Origin: an uncultured Acidimicrobiaceae bacterium | GTDB lineage: Bacteria > Actinomycetota > Acidimicrobiia > Acidimicrobiales > Ilumatobacteraceae | Assembly: GCA_903904615.1 (NCBI GenBank) | Contig: CAIVDG010000204.1 | Location: 1 to 6,628 of the forward strand | DNA length: 6,628 bases | Direction of reading: 5' to 3' | In this document: one piece after another, positions 1-5,807 of the stretch | Numbering within the stretch: position 1 is the first letter of the stretch | Layout: the number at the start of each line of letters is the position of its first letter | Position numbers and translations under genes: made by a program | The notes under the pieces: generated by a model | The model's input: the letters and a program-made list of their open reading frames with translations, nothing else | Told to the model about the DNA's origin: nothing | Databases searched by the model: none

Positions 1-26
1 ACGAAAACGGCTGGCACGATACGGGT

Positions 27-917
27 ATGGCAACTCTCCCCGCCCCTCTCACAGAACGAGTAGAGGCAGTTCGTCACGCCATTGCCGAGGCGCTTCGTGA
101 ACGCGTCATCGGAGATGGAGCCGAGGAGAAACAGGCAGCGGTCATGCTGGCTCCTGGACCCCGCTGGTTTGCTCCCGACCGTCCCATCCATCGAGTGCAC
201 GGTGACTCATCAATGTTTATTGGCGGCATGCGTGCATTGCTGCTGCAGTCTCTTCACCCACGCGCCATGGCCGGGGTGGCTCAGCACTCGGACTACAAGA
301 ACGACCCGTGGGGTCGCCTTCAACGCACCGCCGACTTTCTAGCCGCAACATCATTTGGCCCCGCCGATGTTGCCCAGATGGCAGTGGATCGTGTGTTGGC
401 TGTCCATCAGCGTGTCTCCGGAACCACCACAGATGGTCTGCCCTATTCGGCAAATGACCCACATCTTCTGCGTTGGGTTCATGTGGCCGAAGTCGACAGT
501 TTCTTGTGCGCACATCAGGAGTACGGCGAACATCCACTCACAGAAGATGAATGCGATGAGTACGTCGCCGACATGGCCGTTATTGCGTCGAAACTCGGAG
601 TGCCTGCCCCACCAACGTCGGTTCGCGGACTTCGTGATCAGCTCGCCATGTTCCGATACGAAATCAAGGGGACACCCGAGTCCAACGATGTAGTGAAGTA
701 CTTGTTGTTGCAACCACCATTGCCACCGGTCGCGCGTGTTCCGTACTCGCTCATTGGTGCTGCCGCAGTTGCATTGCTACCCGCATGGGCTCGCGCTGAA
801 CTTCGTCTTCCGTACTTGCCGCTCACCGAACGGGCCTTCGTACGCCCTATTGGTTCAGCAATTGCCTCAACTATTCGCTGGGCTATTTCGCCTTCGCAAG
901 TTTCGCCAACGGCCTAG
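27..917 (+). CDS. DUF2236 / MpaB-like oxygenase family protein
   Basis: A 296-residue protein of the DUF2236 family, which includes the fungal mycophenolic-acid enzyme MpaB' and the rubber-cleaving latex clearing proteins; characterised members are b-type haem oxygenases. Two family blocks are visible. Residues 72-105 contain LLQSLHPRAMAGVAQHS followed by a conserved DPWGRLQRT stretch. Residues 143-160 contain NDPHLLRWVH and AEVDSFL, where His152 sits in the usual WVH position and is a candidate haem ligand. A hydrophobic segment near residues 240-256 could be a buried or membrane-touching helix. The substrate cannot be told from sequence. The start is uncertain: the frame is open back to the window edge and no clear ribosome binding site precedes the ATG, so the message may be leaderless or the gene may start earlier. 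The 3' end overlaps the convergent glycosylase gene by 35 nt. Confidence 0.88.
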   Translation: MATLPAPLTERVEAVRHAIAEALRERVIGDGAEEKQAAVMLAPGPRWFAPDRPIHRVHGDSSMFIGGMRALLLQSLHPRAMAGVAQHSDYKNDPWGRLQRTADFLAATSFGPADVAQMAVDRVLAVHQRVSGTTTDGLPYSANDPHLLRWVHVAEVDSFLCAHQEYGEHPLTEDECDEYVADMAVIASKLGVPAPPTSVRGLRDQLAMFRYEIKGTPESNDVVKYLLLQPPLPPVARVPYSLIGAAAVALLPAWARAELRLPYLPLTERAFVRPIGSAIASTIRWAISPSQVSPTA

Positions 918-2100
918 ACAAATCTCCCTTAGATCCCACACGCACGCTGTGTAGTCCTAGCCACGACGCCATCAGTCGTAGTTCGGCCATCAATTCCGTC
1001 GTCACGTGTGCAATATCGACATTGGGCTCGCTGTAGGCACCGGGCACCAACAGAACACCTTCTTTGCGATCTGCTTTCACATCAACGCGCGCTACAAGGG
1101 AATCGCCTAACAGAAATGGCAATACGTAGTACCCATAGATCCGCTTTGGTGCAGGCGTGTAAATCTCAATTCGATAATGAAAATTGAACAAACGCTCAAT
1201 GCGTGGTCGACACCACACCAACGAATCAAACGGCGACAACAGTGCCCGAGCATCTACCGAACGTGGTCGTGCAGTACTTGGCAACATAAACGCCACGTCA
1301 CGCCATCCTTCAACACGCACCTGTTCCAAATCACCGTCTTCCACAAGGTCTTTCACGATTCCACGAATTCGAGTCGGGGTTTGGCGGTGATAATCCGCAA
1401 GGTCACTCAGGGTTCCAATCCCCACACTCTTTGCGGCACGTAAGACAAGTTCCTTACGCGCTTCGTCTTCAGATGGCGTCTTTGCTTTCAAAATGTGTTC
1501 AGGGAAAACATCGTGCAATGCGTAATACATGCGCGCAAAATCACTTGGTCGTCGACGTGCAGTGATCTCTCCAGTCCAGAACAGATACTCCAACATCGCC
1601 TTTCCTGTGTCCCAGTCCCACCACGAACCCTTTGGCCCAGTGCGCGTCTTCACATCTCCGGCAACAAGCGGACCGTCATTCTGAACTCGATCACGAATCT
1701 CGTTCAGCAACTTCGGGTTGTTCTTTGCTGCTCGAACTAAGCCGCCCCACATTTCGCCGCGCTTTGCTTGTTCCATGCGCCATCGCATCAACGGCTGCAT
1801 TTCAATGGGTAAGTGTGATGCTTCATGGCACCAGTACTCAAAGAGTTCGCCGTCATGTGTGGCATCAGAGATCAACGTTCGTGGATGATTTCCTAGTCGA
1901 GAAAACAACGGAAGTTCTTGACTGCGGACAACCACATTCACTGAGTCAATTTGAATAAGCCCAACGTGGTCGAGCACTTTTCGCAGATGACGTCGATCTA
2001 CTCGTCCCGAGGGTCTAGGCGTTGAAAAGCCCTGTGCGGCTAGCGCTATTCGCTTCGCCGATGCTAAGGAAACTTCAGTCTGCGACTGTGATGGTGACAC
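883..2100 (-). CDS. YcaQ/AlkX-type winged-helix DNA glycosylase
   Basis: A 405-residue protein of the HTH_42/YcaQ family. Escherichia coli YcaQ (AlkX) is a DNA glycosylase that unhooks interstrand crosslinks and removes bulky alkylated bases; the related AlkZ of Streptomyces acts on azinomycin adducts. The N-terminal block around residues 47-70 reads GLIQIDSVNVVVRSQELPLF. Gln50-Ile51-Asp52 in it fits the QxD catalytic motif of the YcaQ branch rather than the QxQ of AlkZ. A second family block, SPFDSLVWCR, is followed by LFNFHYRIEIYTP and KRIYGYYVLPFLLGD. Full length for the family. It starts with GTG inside the end of the cyclophilin gene (26-nt overlap), so it is probably co-transcribed and translationally coupled; no strong ribosome binding site is seen. 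A housekeeping repair role is more likely than self-resistance, because no antibiotic cluster is in view. Confidence 0.9.
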   Translation of the reverse strand: MSPSQSQTEVSLASAKRIALAAQGFSTPRPSGRVDRRHLRKVLDHVGLIQIDSVNVVVRSQELPLFSRLGNHPRTLISDATHDGELFEYWCHEASHLPIEMQPLMRWRMEQAKRGEMWGGLVRAAKNNPKLLNEIRDRVQNDGPLVAGDVKTRTGPKGSWWDWDTGKAMLEYLFWTGEITARRRPSDFARMYYALHDVFPEHILKAKTPSEDEARKELVLRAAKSVGIGTLSDLADYHRQTPTRIRGIVKDLVEDGDLEQVRVEGWRDVAFMLPSTARPRSVDARALLSPFDSLVWCRPRIERLFNFHYRIEIYTPAPKRIYGYYVLPFLLGDSLVARVDVKADRKEGVLLVPGAYSEPNVDIAHVTTELMAELRLMASWLGLHSVRVGSKGDLSRPLAKLAKAK

Positions 2101-2632
2101 TGTTAATCACCACGTCGTCAATGGGTCGGTCGCCACGCGCTGTGGGAACCTTCTGCATTGCGTCAACAATGTCGAGACCCTTTACCACTTGACCGAACAA
2201 TGCGTATGCAGGCGGAAGCTGCACACCACTTGCTCCAGAGATGAGGAAGAACTGTGAACCGTTGGTGTTTGGTCCGGCGTTTGCCATTGCAAGTGAACCT
2301 ATTTGGTATTGACCTGGCTTTGGAAGTTCGTCTTCGAAGCGATAGCCGGGTCCGCCCATTCCAGTACCTGTTGGGTCTCCGCCCTGACACACGAAGCCGT
2401 TGATGATGCGGTGGAAAATGATGCCGTCGTAGTAGTGGTACGCAGCGAGATACACAAAGTTGTTCACGGTCTTTGGTGCGCGTGCTGCATCAAGTGCAAT
2501 GACCAAAGTTCCCATAGACGTTTCCATAGTGGCGGTGTAACGCTTCGAAGGGTCGATGCCCATGTCTGGGGCCGAAGGAAACTTCTGTGTCTTTGGGGCG
2601 GATCCGTCAAGTGGAGGAAAGGGCAAACTCAT
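2075..2632 (-). CDS. Cyclophilin-type peptidyl-prolyl cis-trans isomerase
   Basis: A 185-residue cyclophilin, which catalyses cis-trans isomerisation of Xaa-Pro bonds during protein folding. Core motifs are FHRIINGFVCQGGDPTGTG (residues 73-91, with the catalytic Arg75, Phe80 and Gln83) and NTNGSQFF (122-129). The tryptophan and histidine corresponding to Trp121 and His126 of human CypA are absent; the segment reads LPPAYALFG (139-147), as in many actinobacterial cyclophilins. I chose the ATG at 2632 rather than an upstream one at 2740. The extra 36 residues are Cys/Arg-rich, unlike the family, and would overlap the divergent 2699-2878 gene. No signal peptide is evident from this start, so a cytoplasmic location is inferred. 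The N-terminal tail of about 30 residues, with a DGSAPKT stretch, is typical of related actinobacterial proteins. It leads into the glycosylase gene with a 26-nt overlap. Confidence 0.92.
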   Translation of the reverse strand: MSLPFPPLDGSAPKTQKFPSAPDMGIDPSKRYTATMETSMGTLVIALDAARAPKTVNNFVYLAAYHYYDGIIFHRIINGFVCQGGDPTGTGMGGPGYRFEDELPKPGQYQIGSLAMANAGPNTNGSQFFLISGASGVQLPPAYALFGQVVKGLDIVDAMQKVPTARGDRPIDDVVINSVTITVAD

Positions 2633-2698
2633 GCAGGCGAGGCTACAAGTACACGCGCCCGCCACCTCGTTCGTAGCCACAGAGCATGTGCGCCTACG
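2633..2698. promoter_or_regulatory. Divergent intergenic region with inverted repeat
   Basis: These 66 nt separate the divergent cyclophilin and DksA-like genes and should hold both promoters. A perfect 6-bp inverted repeat is present: GGCTAC at 2641-2646 and GTAGCC at 2673-2678, separated by 26 nt. It could be a weak stem in the cyclophilin leader or a pair of operator half-sites. I see no convincing -10/-35 pair and no good Shine-Dalgarno sequence for either gene, so leaderless transcripts are possible on both sides. A 6-bp repeat can arise by chance. Confidence 0.35.
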
Positions 2699-2878
2699 AT
2701 GACAGGCGTGAATCCTGAAGAGCCCCTCAACCTTGACCAAATGGAACGCGATCTCGCAGATGTAGAGCTTGCGCTTGGTCGTTTAGAGAACGGCACCTAC
2801 TGGATCGATGAATTGACGGGGGCGCCAATTGACACGGCGCATCTTGCGGCCAACCCAACGGCTCGCCGCAACCAATAG
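2699..2878 (+). CDS. Small DksA/TraR-like protein lacking zinc cysteines
   Basis: A 59-residue protein. Residues 15-34 (MERDLADVELALGRLENGTY) match the end of the coiled coil and the entry to the globular part of DksA/TraR family RNA-polymerase-binding proteins. GAPIDTAHL with NPTAR (41-57) follows the family pattern GxPIxxxRLxAxPxA. In the family this part is a C4 zinc finger. Here the first two cysteines align with Asp37 and Thr40, the third with Asn58, and the chain ends before the fourth. The long N-terminal coiled coil of full DksA is also absent. The ATG is the only usual start codon near the 5' end of this frame; no clear ribosome binding site precedes it. Its stop lies 6 nt from the convergent BI-1 gene. 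A role in tuning transcription is inferred from family likeness only. It could instead be a remnant, but the intact frame and well-kept family positions favour a real gene. Confidence 0.72.
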   Translation: MTGVNPEEPLNLDQMERDLADVELALGRLENGTYWIDELTGAPIDTAHLAANPTARRNQ

Positions 2879-2892
2879 CAGTCTTTACTGTT
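2877..2892. terminator. Small hairpin spanning two convergent stop codons
   Basis: The sequence AGCAGT CTTT ACTGTT can fold into a 6-bp stem (one G-U pair on the plus strand) with a 4-nt loop. It covers the last bases of the TAG of the DksA-like gene (2876-2878) and the stop of the BI-1 gene (2885-2887). With only 6 nt between the genes, it could be a weak bidirectional terminator. No T-tract follows on either side, so this is tentative. Confidence 0.2.
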
Positions 2893-3691
2893 CGCGGAGT
2901 TTTGCAAGCAAGCGCAAAATTTCTAGGTACAGCCACACCAGTGTGACAGTGAGGCCAAGTGCGCAGTACCACTCCATGTGAGCTGGCAATTTGTTGGCAA
3001 CGCCGCGCTCAATAGTGTCGAAATCGAGCGCCAAGTTGAAGGCTGCAAGACCTGCAACAAACACACTGAAGCCAATTCCCATTGGGCTTGCATCGTTAAT
3101 GAACGATGGCATGTTTCCGAAGATTCCGAAGATGAATGACACCAAGTAGAACGCCATCAGGCCGAGCATTGCACCCATGATGATGCGGCGGAATCTGTCG
3201 TTCACTTTGATGACGCGGCTGCGATACAGCAACAACATCACAACAAAAACACCAAGCGTTGCACCAACTGCTTGCATGACGATGCCGCTGTAGGCCTCTG
3301 AATATGCGCGACTAATTGCGCCAACAACAACACCTTCGGCAAGTGCATACACGGGTGCAGCAAACTTTGCGAGATGTGGTTTAAACGTTCCGACAAGAAC
3401 TGCAATGAGAGCGACAATGAGTCCGCCGAAGAGCCAACCGGTGGGCAATTGAACAGCTTCTCCTGGAAGTGGTTCATCAATTGACATCCACGTGACAGTG
3501 GCGGATGCAATAAGCAGTACCAACAACATGAGAGTTGCTGATGCTGTTCCTCGCACTGTCATGATTCCGCTGTCCCAACGACTGATGGGGCCATCGGTCA
3601 TGGGTTCGGCGGTGGGTGGAGCCCAGGTGTTGTTGGGTTGGTCAAGGTTGCCAAGGCCCATGGCCTTGTCGTTCAGCAGAGGGTTAGCCAT
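2885..3691 (-). CDS. Bax inhibitor-1/YccA family membrane protein
   Basis: A 268-residue integral membrane protein of the BI-1/YccA family (TMBIM-like). A Bacillus member, YetJ, is a pH-sensitive calcium leak channel, and E. coli YccA modulates the FtsH protease. The N-terminal 45 residues are polar and Pro/Asn-rich, beginning MANPLLND, and are probably cytoplasmic. Seven hydrophobic segments follow at about residues 50-69, 86-103, 111-127, 137-156, 170-191, 204-221 and 241-262. The family signature LDFDTIERGV (222-231) carries the acidic residues that form the pH-sensing pair region in YetJ. The C-terminal helix contains the usual YLEILRLLAKL. The ATG at 3691 gives the N-terminus expected for actinobacterial members. 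Only a weak ribosome binding site (TTAGG) is seen. The gene is divergent from the sigma factor gene; ion-leak function here is inferred from the family. Confidence 0.9.
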   Translation of the reverse strand: MANPLLNDKAMGLGNLDQPNNTWAPPTAEPMTDGPISRWDSGIMTVRGTASATLMLLVLLIASATVTWMSIDEPLPGEAVQLPTGWLFGGLIVALIAVLVGTFKPHLAKFAAPVYALAEGVVVGAISRAYSEAYSGIVMQAVGATLGVFVVMLLLYRSRVIKVNDRFRRIIMGAMLGLMAFYLVSFIFGIFGNMPSFINDASPMGIGFSVFVAGLAAFNLALDFDTIERGVANKLPAHMEWYCALGLTVTLVWLYLEILRLLAKLREQ

Positions 3692-3797
3692 GCCGAAAAC
3701 CTAACTGTTTTGGGGCTTTTTGTGGTGTCACCCCTGTGTATAACCAATTGTTTTGGCTGGGCTGTGGCTGCTGGGAATGCACTCGGTATCCTGCCCC

Positions 3798-3823
3798 TAT
3801 TCACCCTTTTGGGGTTGCGAATA
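3798..3823 (+). promoter_or_regulatory. Hairpin in sigma factor leader
   Basis: TATTC (3798-3802) pairs with GAATA (3819-3823), and ACCC (3803-3806) with GGGT (3812-3815). This gives a 9-bp stem with a 5-nt loop and a 3-nt bulge. It ends one base before the Shine-Dalgarno sequence of the sigma gene. It could affect ribosome access or message stability, or act as an early transcription pause. Function is inference. Confidence 0.35.
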
Positions 3824-3824
3824 C

Positions 3825-3833
3825 AAGGTGAGG
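3825..3833 (+). promoter_or_regulatory. Strong ribosome binding site fixing the sigma GTG start
   Basis: AAGGTGAGG lies 6 nt upstream of the GTG at 3840, close to the ideal AAGGAGG spacing. It decides the start of the sigma gene against the upstream in-frame ATG at 3753, whose extra 29 residues do not resemble any sigma factor N-terminus. Confidence 0.75.
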
Positions 3834-3839
3834 TTAAGA

Positions 3840-4775
3840 GTGGCAAAGGACAGGATTGACCGCGACGAAGAAGACCTCGTCAGGCTCTATCTCACAGACA
3901 TCGGTCAGTACACACTTCTCACTAAAGATGACGAAGTCCGCCTGGCAAAGGCAATTGAAGCGGGCAAGATCGCTTCTGCCGAGATGGAACAGGCCAAAAC
4001 CCTCACTGCCACCAAGCGCCGCGAACTGCGCAAAGCCATCCGCGAAGGCGAAATTGCCGAGCGAGCTTTCGTTCAGTCCAACTTGCGCCTTGTGGTCTCT
4101 ATCGCAAAGAAGTACCAAGCATCTGGTCTTCCACTGCTCGACCTCATTCAAGAAGGCAACCTTGGCCTTATGCACGCCGTCGAAAAGTTCGACTGGCGTA
4201 AGGGCTTTAAGTTCTCCACCTACGCAACATGGTGGATCCGCCAGGCAATTACCCGCGGTATTGCAAACACCGGTCGCACCATTCGTCTTCCAGTCCATGC
4301 CGGCGACACACTTGCTCGTCTGCAAAAGGCTCGCTCGCGCCTCGAGCTGAAGTTTGGTCGCCCTGCCACTCTTGCCGAATTGGCAAAAGAAGTAGAGATG
4401 CCAGAAGACAAGGTCACCGAAGCATTGCGCTTTGCTGCTGAGCCATTGTCGTTGTCTGAACCGCTTCGTGAAGATGGCGACGCAGAACTTGGTGACGTGG
4501 TGGAAGACCGCTCCGCCGAATCTCCATTCGAAGTTGCTGCAACATCGTTGCTTCCCGAAGAAATCCAGCGTCTGCTGGCTCCCCTCGACGAACGCGAACG
4601 CGAAATTCTCAAACTGCGTTTCGGTTTGAACGGTGGCGAAGGTCGCACATTGGAAGAAGTGGGAGAACACTTCAACCTCACACGTGAGCGCATTCGTCAA
4701 ATTGAAGCTCGCGCCATGAGCAAATTGCGTCACCCGTCGTCAGACACCGGTGCGCGCGACCTTCTTTCGGTCTAA
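3840..4775 (+). CDS. Primary-like RNA polymerase sigma-70 factor (SigA/SigB type)
   Basis: A 311-residue sigma-70 factor that directs RNA polymerase to promoters. Region 1.2 is at about residues 9-42 (DLVRLYLTDIGQY). Region 2 runs 75-153 with NLRLVVSIAKKY, DLIQEGNLGLMHAVEKFDW and FSTYATWWIRQAITRG; Trp131-Trp132, Gln135 and Thr138 match the residues that melt and read the -10 element. Region 3 is at about 155-232, where His153 and Asp156 fall at the extended -10 contact positions. Region 4 is at 237-300 and ends with the helix-turn-helix TLEEVGEHFNLTRERIRQIE. The acidic region 1.1 and long N-terminal extension of full primary factors are missing, as in mycobacterial SigB. The C-terminus ends RDLLSV rather than the RDYLD type. 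It may be the main or an alternative group 2 factor; the window does not tell. GTG start fixed by a strong ribosome binding site. Confidence 0.94.
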   Translation: MAKDRIDRDEEDLVRLYLTDIGQYTLLTKDDEVRLAKAIEAGKIASAEMEQAKTLTATKRRELRKAIREGEIAERAFVQSNLRLVVSIAKKYQASGLPLLDLIQEGNLGLMHAVEKFDWRKGFKFSTYATWWIRQAITRGIANTGRTIRLPVHAGDTLARLQKARSRLELKFGRPATLAELAKEVEMPEDKVTEALRFAAEPLSLSEPLREDGDAELGDVVEDRSAESPFEVAATSLLPEEIQRLLAPLDEREREILKLRFGLNGGEGRTLEEVGEHFNLTRERIRQIEARAMSKLRHPSSDTGARDLLSV

Positions 4776-4788
4776 CGCTTACGAAGTT
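4764..4788 (+). terminator. Possible weak terminator at the end of the sigma gene
   Basis: CTTTCG (near 4764-4769) can pair with CGAAG (4782-4786) through one bulged base, followed by a run of four T. It overlaps the sigma stop codon and the 3' end of the convergent membrane protein gene, since only 3 nt separate the two genes. The stem is short, so support is weak. Confidence 0.2.
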
Positions 4789-5759
4789 TTCTGTAGCGGT
4801 GGGCGCACTATGCGCGTCACGCCGTCTATGGCACACACCAAGCCAATTCCCATCAAACTGGGCAAGGTTGCGCGTGCCATCCATGGCCACTCAATTCCTG
4901 GCACGTATGCAGCGCGTACCTGATCAACGCACAGCCACACAACAATCACCAGAGCGGCACCTGCACCAGCGTTCAAACTGACAGCTATGTGGTGTCCGCC
5001 ATCTCGACGCGATGCAGCAACTGCCATCAATGAGATGACCAAGGCACCGGCGCTGAACATGAGCAGTACGGGAGTGATGCGTGCATCGTCTGGCAGACCA
5101 GTGAATTCCAGATAGCCAACGATGACGCCCTTGACGGACGCAACTACAGCCAGCCACAAGAACAGACGCCGACGAGTGAGCGCCAAAACAACGGCAAGCG
5201 ATATTGCGGGAATTCCAAACAGCCACCACGCAATGCTTGCTTTGTCTCGTATGTACAAAGTGCCCGAGACCATAGTGCGCGTTCCCGCAATGATCATTGG
5301 AATGTCCCAATCGAGAACTTTTCCGTTTTCGTCAATAGAAGCAGGCGGTTTTGGACTCATCCAATGCGAACGATGGTCATGCCACATCGCTATGCCATTG
5401 GTACCAGTAACGCGCCACTTCGGAATGCCAGATGTATCCACGTTGGAGACATCTACATTTCCGTATCTGTCTCCGTTCAGTACCGATGTCATGGATGCAT
5501 CGTTTACTTCCACCACGCCCTCTGCCGAGATACGCAAATACTGTTCGTCGTCGTACCCGTGTACTTCTACACGCACGCCGTCGGATTCAATTCGCATGAA
5601 CGTGTCGCCGCCAACAATGGTGACGCGCACACCGTCGGGAAGAGCGGGACTGATGGTGTTGATGACAGATTCTGTATCTCGTGGTTGCACGCTGTCGCCC
5701 GAACCCAGGTGGGCCGGTACCAGCGACAGCACCGACAGGAATCCAAGAATTATGCGCAC
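4779..5759 (-). CDS. Uncharacterised membrane protein with extracytoplasmic WHDHR motif
   Basis: A 326-residue protein I do not recognise by name, but it resembles conserved unnamed actinobacterial membrane proteins. A signal peptide is likely at residues 1-19 (RIILGFLSVLSLVPAHLG). An extracytoplasmic domain of about 155 residues follows, mostly predicted strands, with repeated short motifs around GVRVTIVGGD and GVRVEVHGYD. Near its end comes WHDHRSHWMSPKPP (126-139), then DWDIPMIIAGT and VSGTLYIRD. Five hydrophobic helices follow at about 178-195, 199-219, 228-249, 258-278 and 298-314. The three histidines at 127, 129 and 132 could bind a metal, but that is inference. I chose the GTG at 5759 because it begins directly with a signal peptide and leaves room for the divergent gene; an ATG at 5828 would add a Cys/His-rich stretch and overlap that gene. 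No good ribosome binding site is visible. Confidence 0.8.
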   Translation of the reverse strand: MRIILGFLSVLSLVPAHLGSGDSVQPRDTESVINTISPALPDGVRVTIVGGDTFMRIESDGVRVEVHGYDDEQYLRISAEGVVEVNDASMTSVLNGDRYGNVDVSNVDTSGIPKWRVTGTNGIAMWHDHRSHWMSPKPPASIDENGKVLDWDIPMIIAGTRTMVSGTLYIRDKASIAWWLFGIPAISLAVVLALTRRRLFLWLAVVASVKGVIVGYLEFTGLPDDARITPVLLMFSAGALVISLMAVAASRRDGGHHIAVSLNAGAGAALVIVVWLCVDQVRAAYVPGIEWPWMARATLPSLMGIGLVCAIDGVTRIVRPPLQKTS

Positions 5760-5807
5760 GACACTGACGGTACTGCCCCCAAGCCCTCTGTTACATAGTC
5801 TGTGGCA
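5760..5807. promoter_or_regulatory. Short divergent intergenic region
   Basis: These 48 nt lie between the divergent membrane protein and dehydrogenase genes. CATAGT at 5794-5799 is a poor -10-like element whose expected start site would fall almost at the dehydrogenase ATG, which would suit a leaderless message. No -35 element or Shine-Dalgarno sequence is seen for that gene. A GGGGG run lies about 17 nt before the membrane protein GTG, too far to be a standard ribosome binding site. Confidence 0.25.

Larger units (their letters stand above)
3692..3839. promoter_or_regulatory. Divergent control region of BI-1 and sigma factor genes
   Basis: These 148 nt lie between two divergent starts and hold no credible gene. 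For the sigma gene, TATAAC at 3739-3744 is one base from the -10 consensus, but no good -35 lies at the right distance; if used, it would give a leader of about 90 nt. On the minus strand the same spot reads TATACA, so it might serve BI-1 as well. A short interrupted palindrome, GGTGTCACC (3724-3732), sits just upstream and could be an operator or chance. Near the BI-1 start, AAAAC (3696-3700) and GTTTT (3707-3711) can pair, placing the weak BI-1 ribosome binding site in a loop. Confidence 0.4.

Noticed and set aside
1..63. Tail of an upstream gene ending at the TAG at 61-63
   Set aside because: Only 20 codons are visible in that frame, with no recognisable sequence, so it cannot be supported.
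2303..2698. Upstream extension of the DksA-like frame across the cyclophilin gene
   Set aside because: The added residues have no DksA likeness and run antisense to conserved cyclophilin motifs. The ATG at 2699 gives the family-like product.
2633..2740. Longer cyclophilin from the ATG at 2740
   Set aside because: The extra 36 residues are Cys/Arg-rich, are no clear signal peptide, and would overlap the DksA-like gene.
3834..4733. A 299-codon open frame antisense to the sigma factor gene
   Set aside because: Its product is Phe/Cys-rich with no recognisable domain, and the opposite strand encodes an unmistakable sigma-70 protein. It is a codon-bias shadow.
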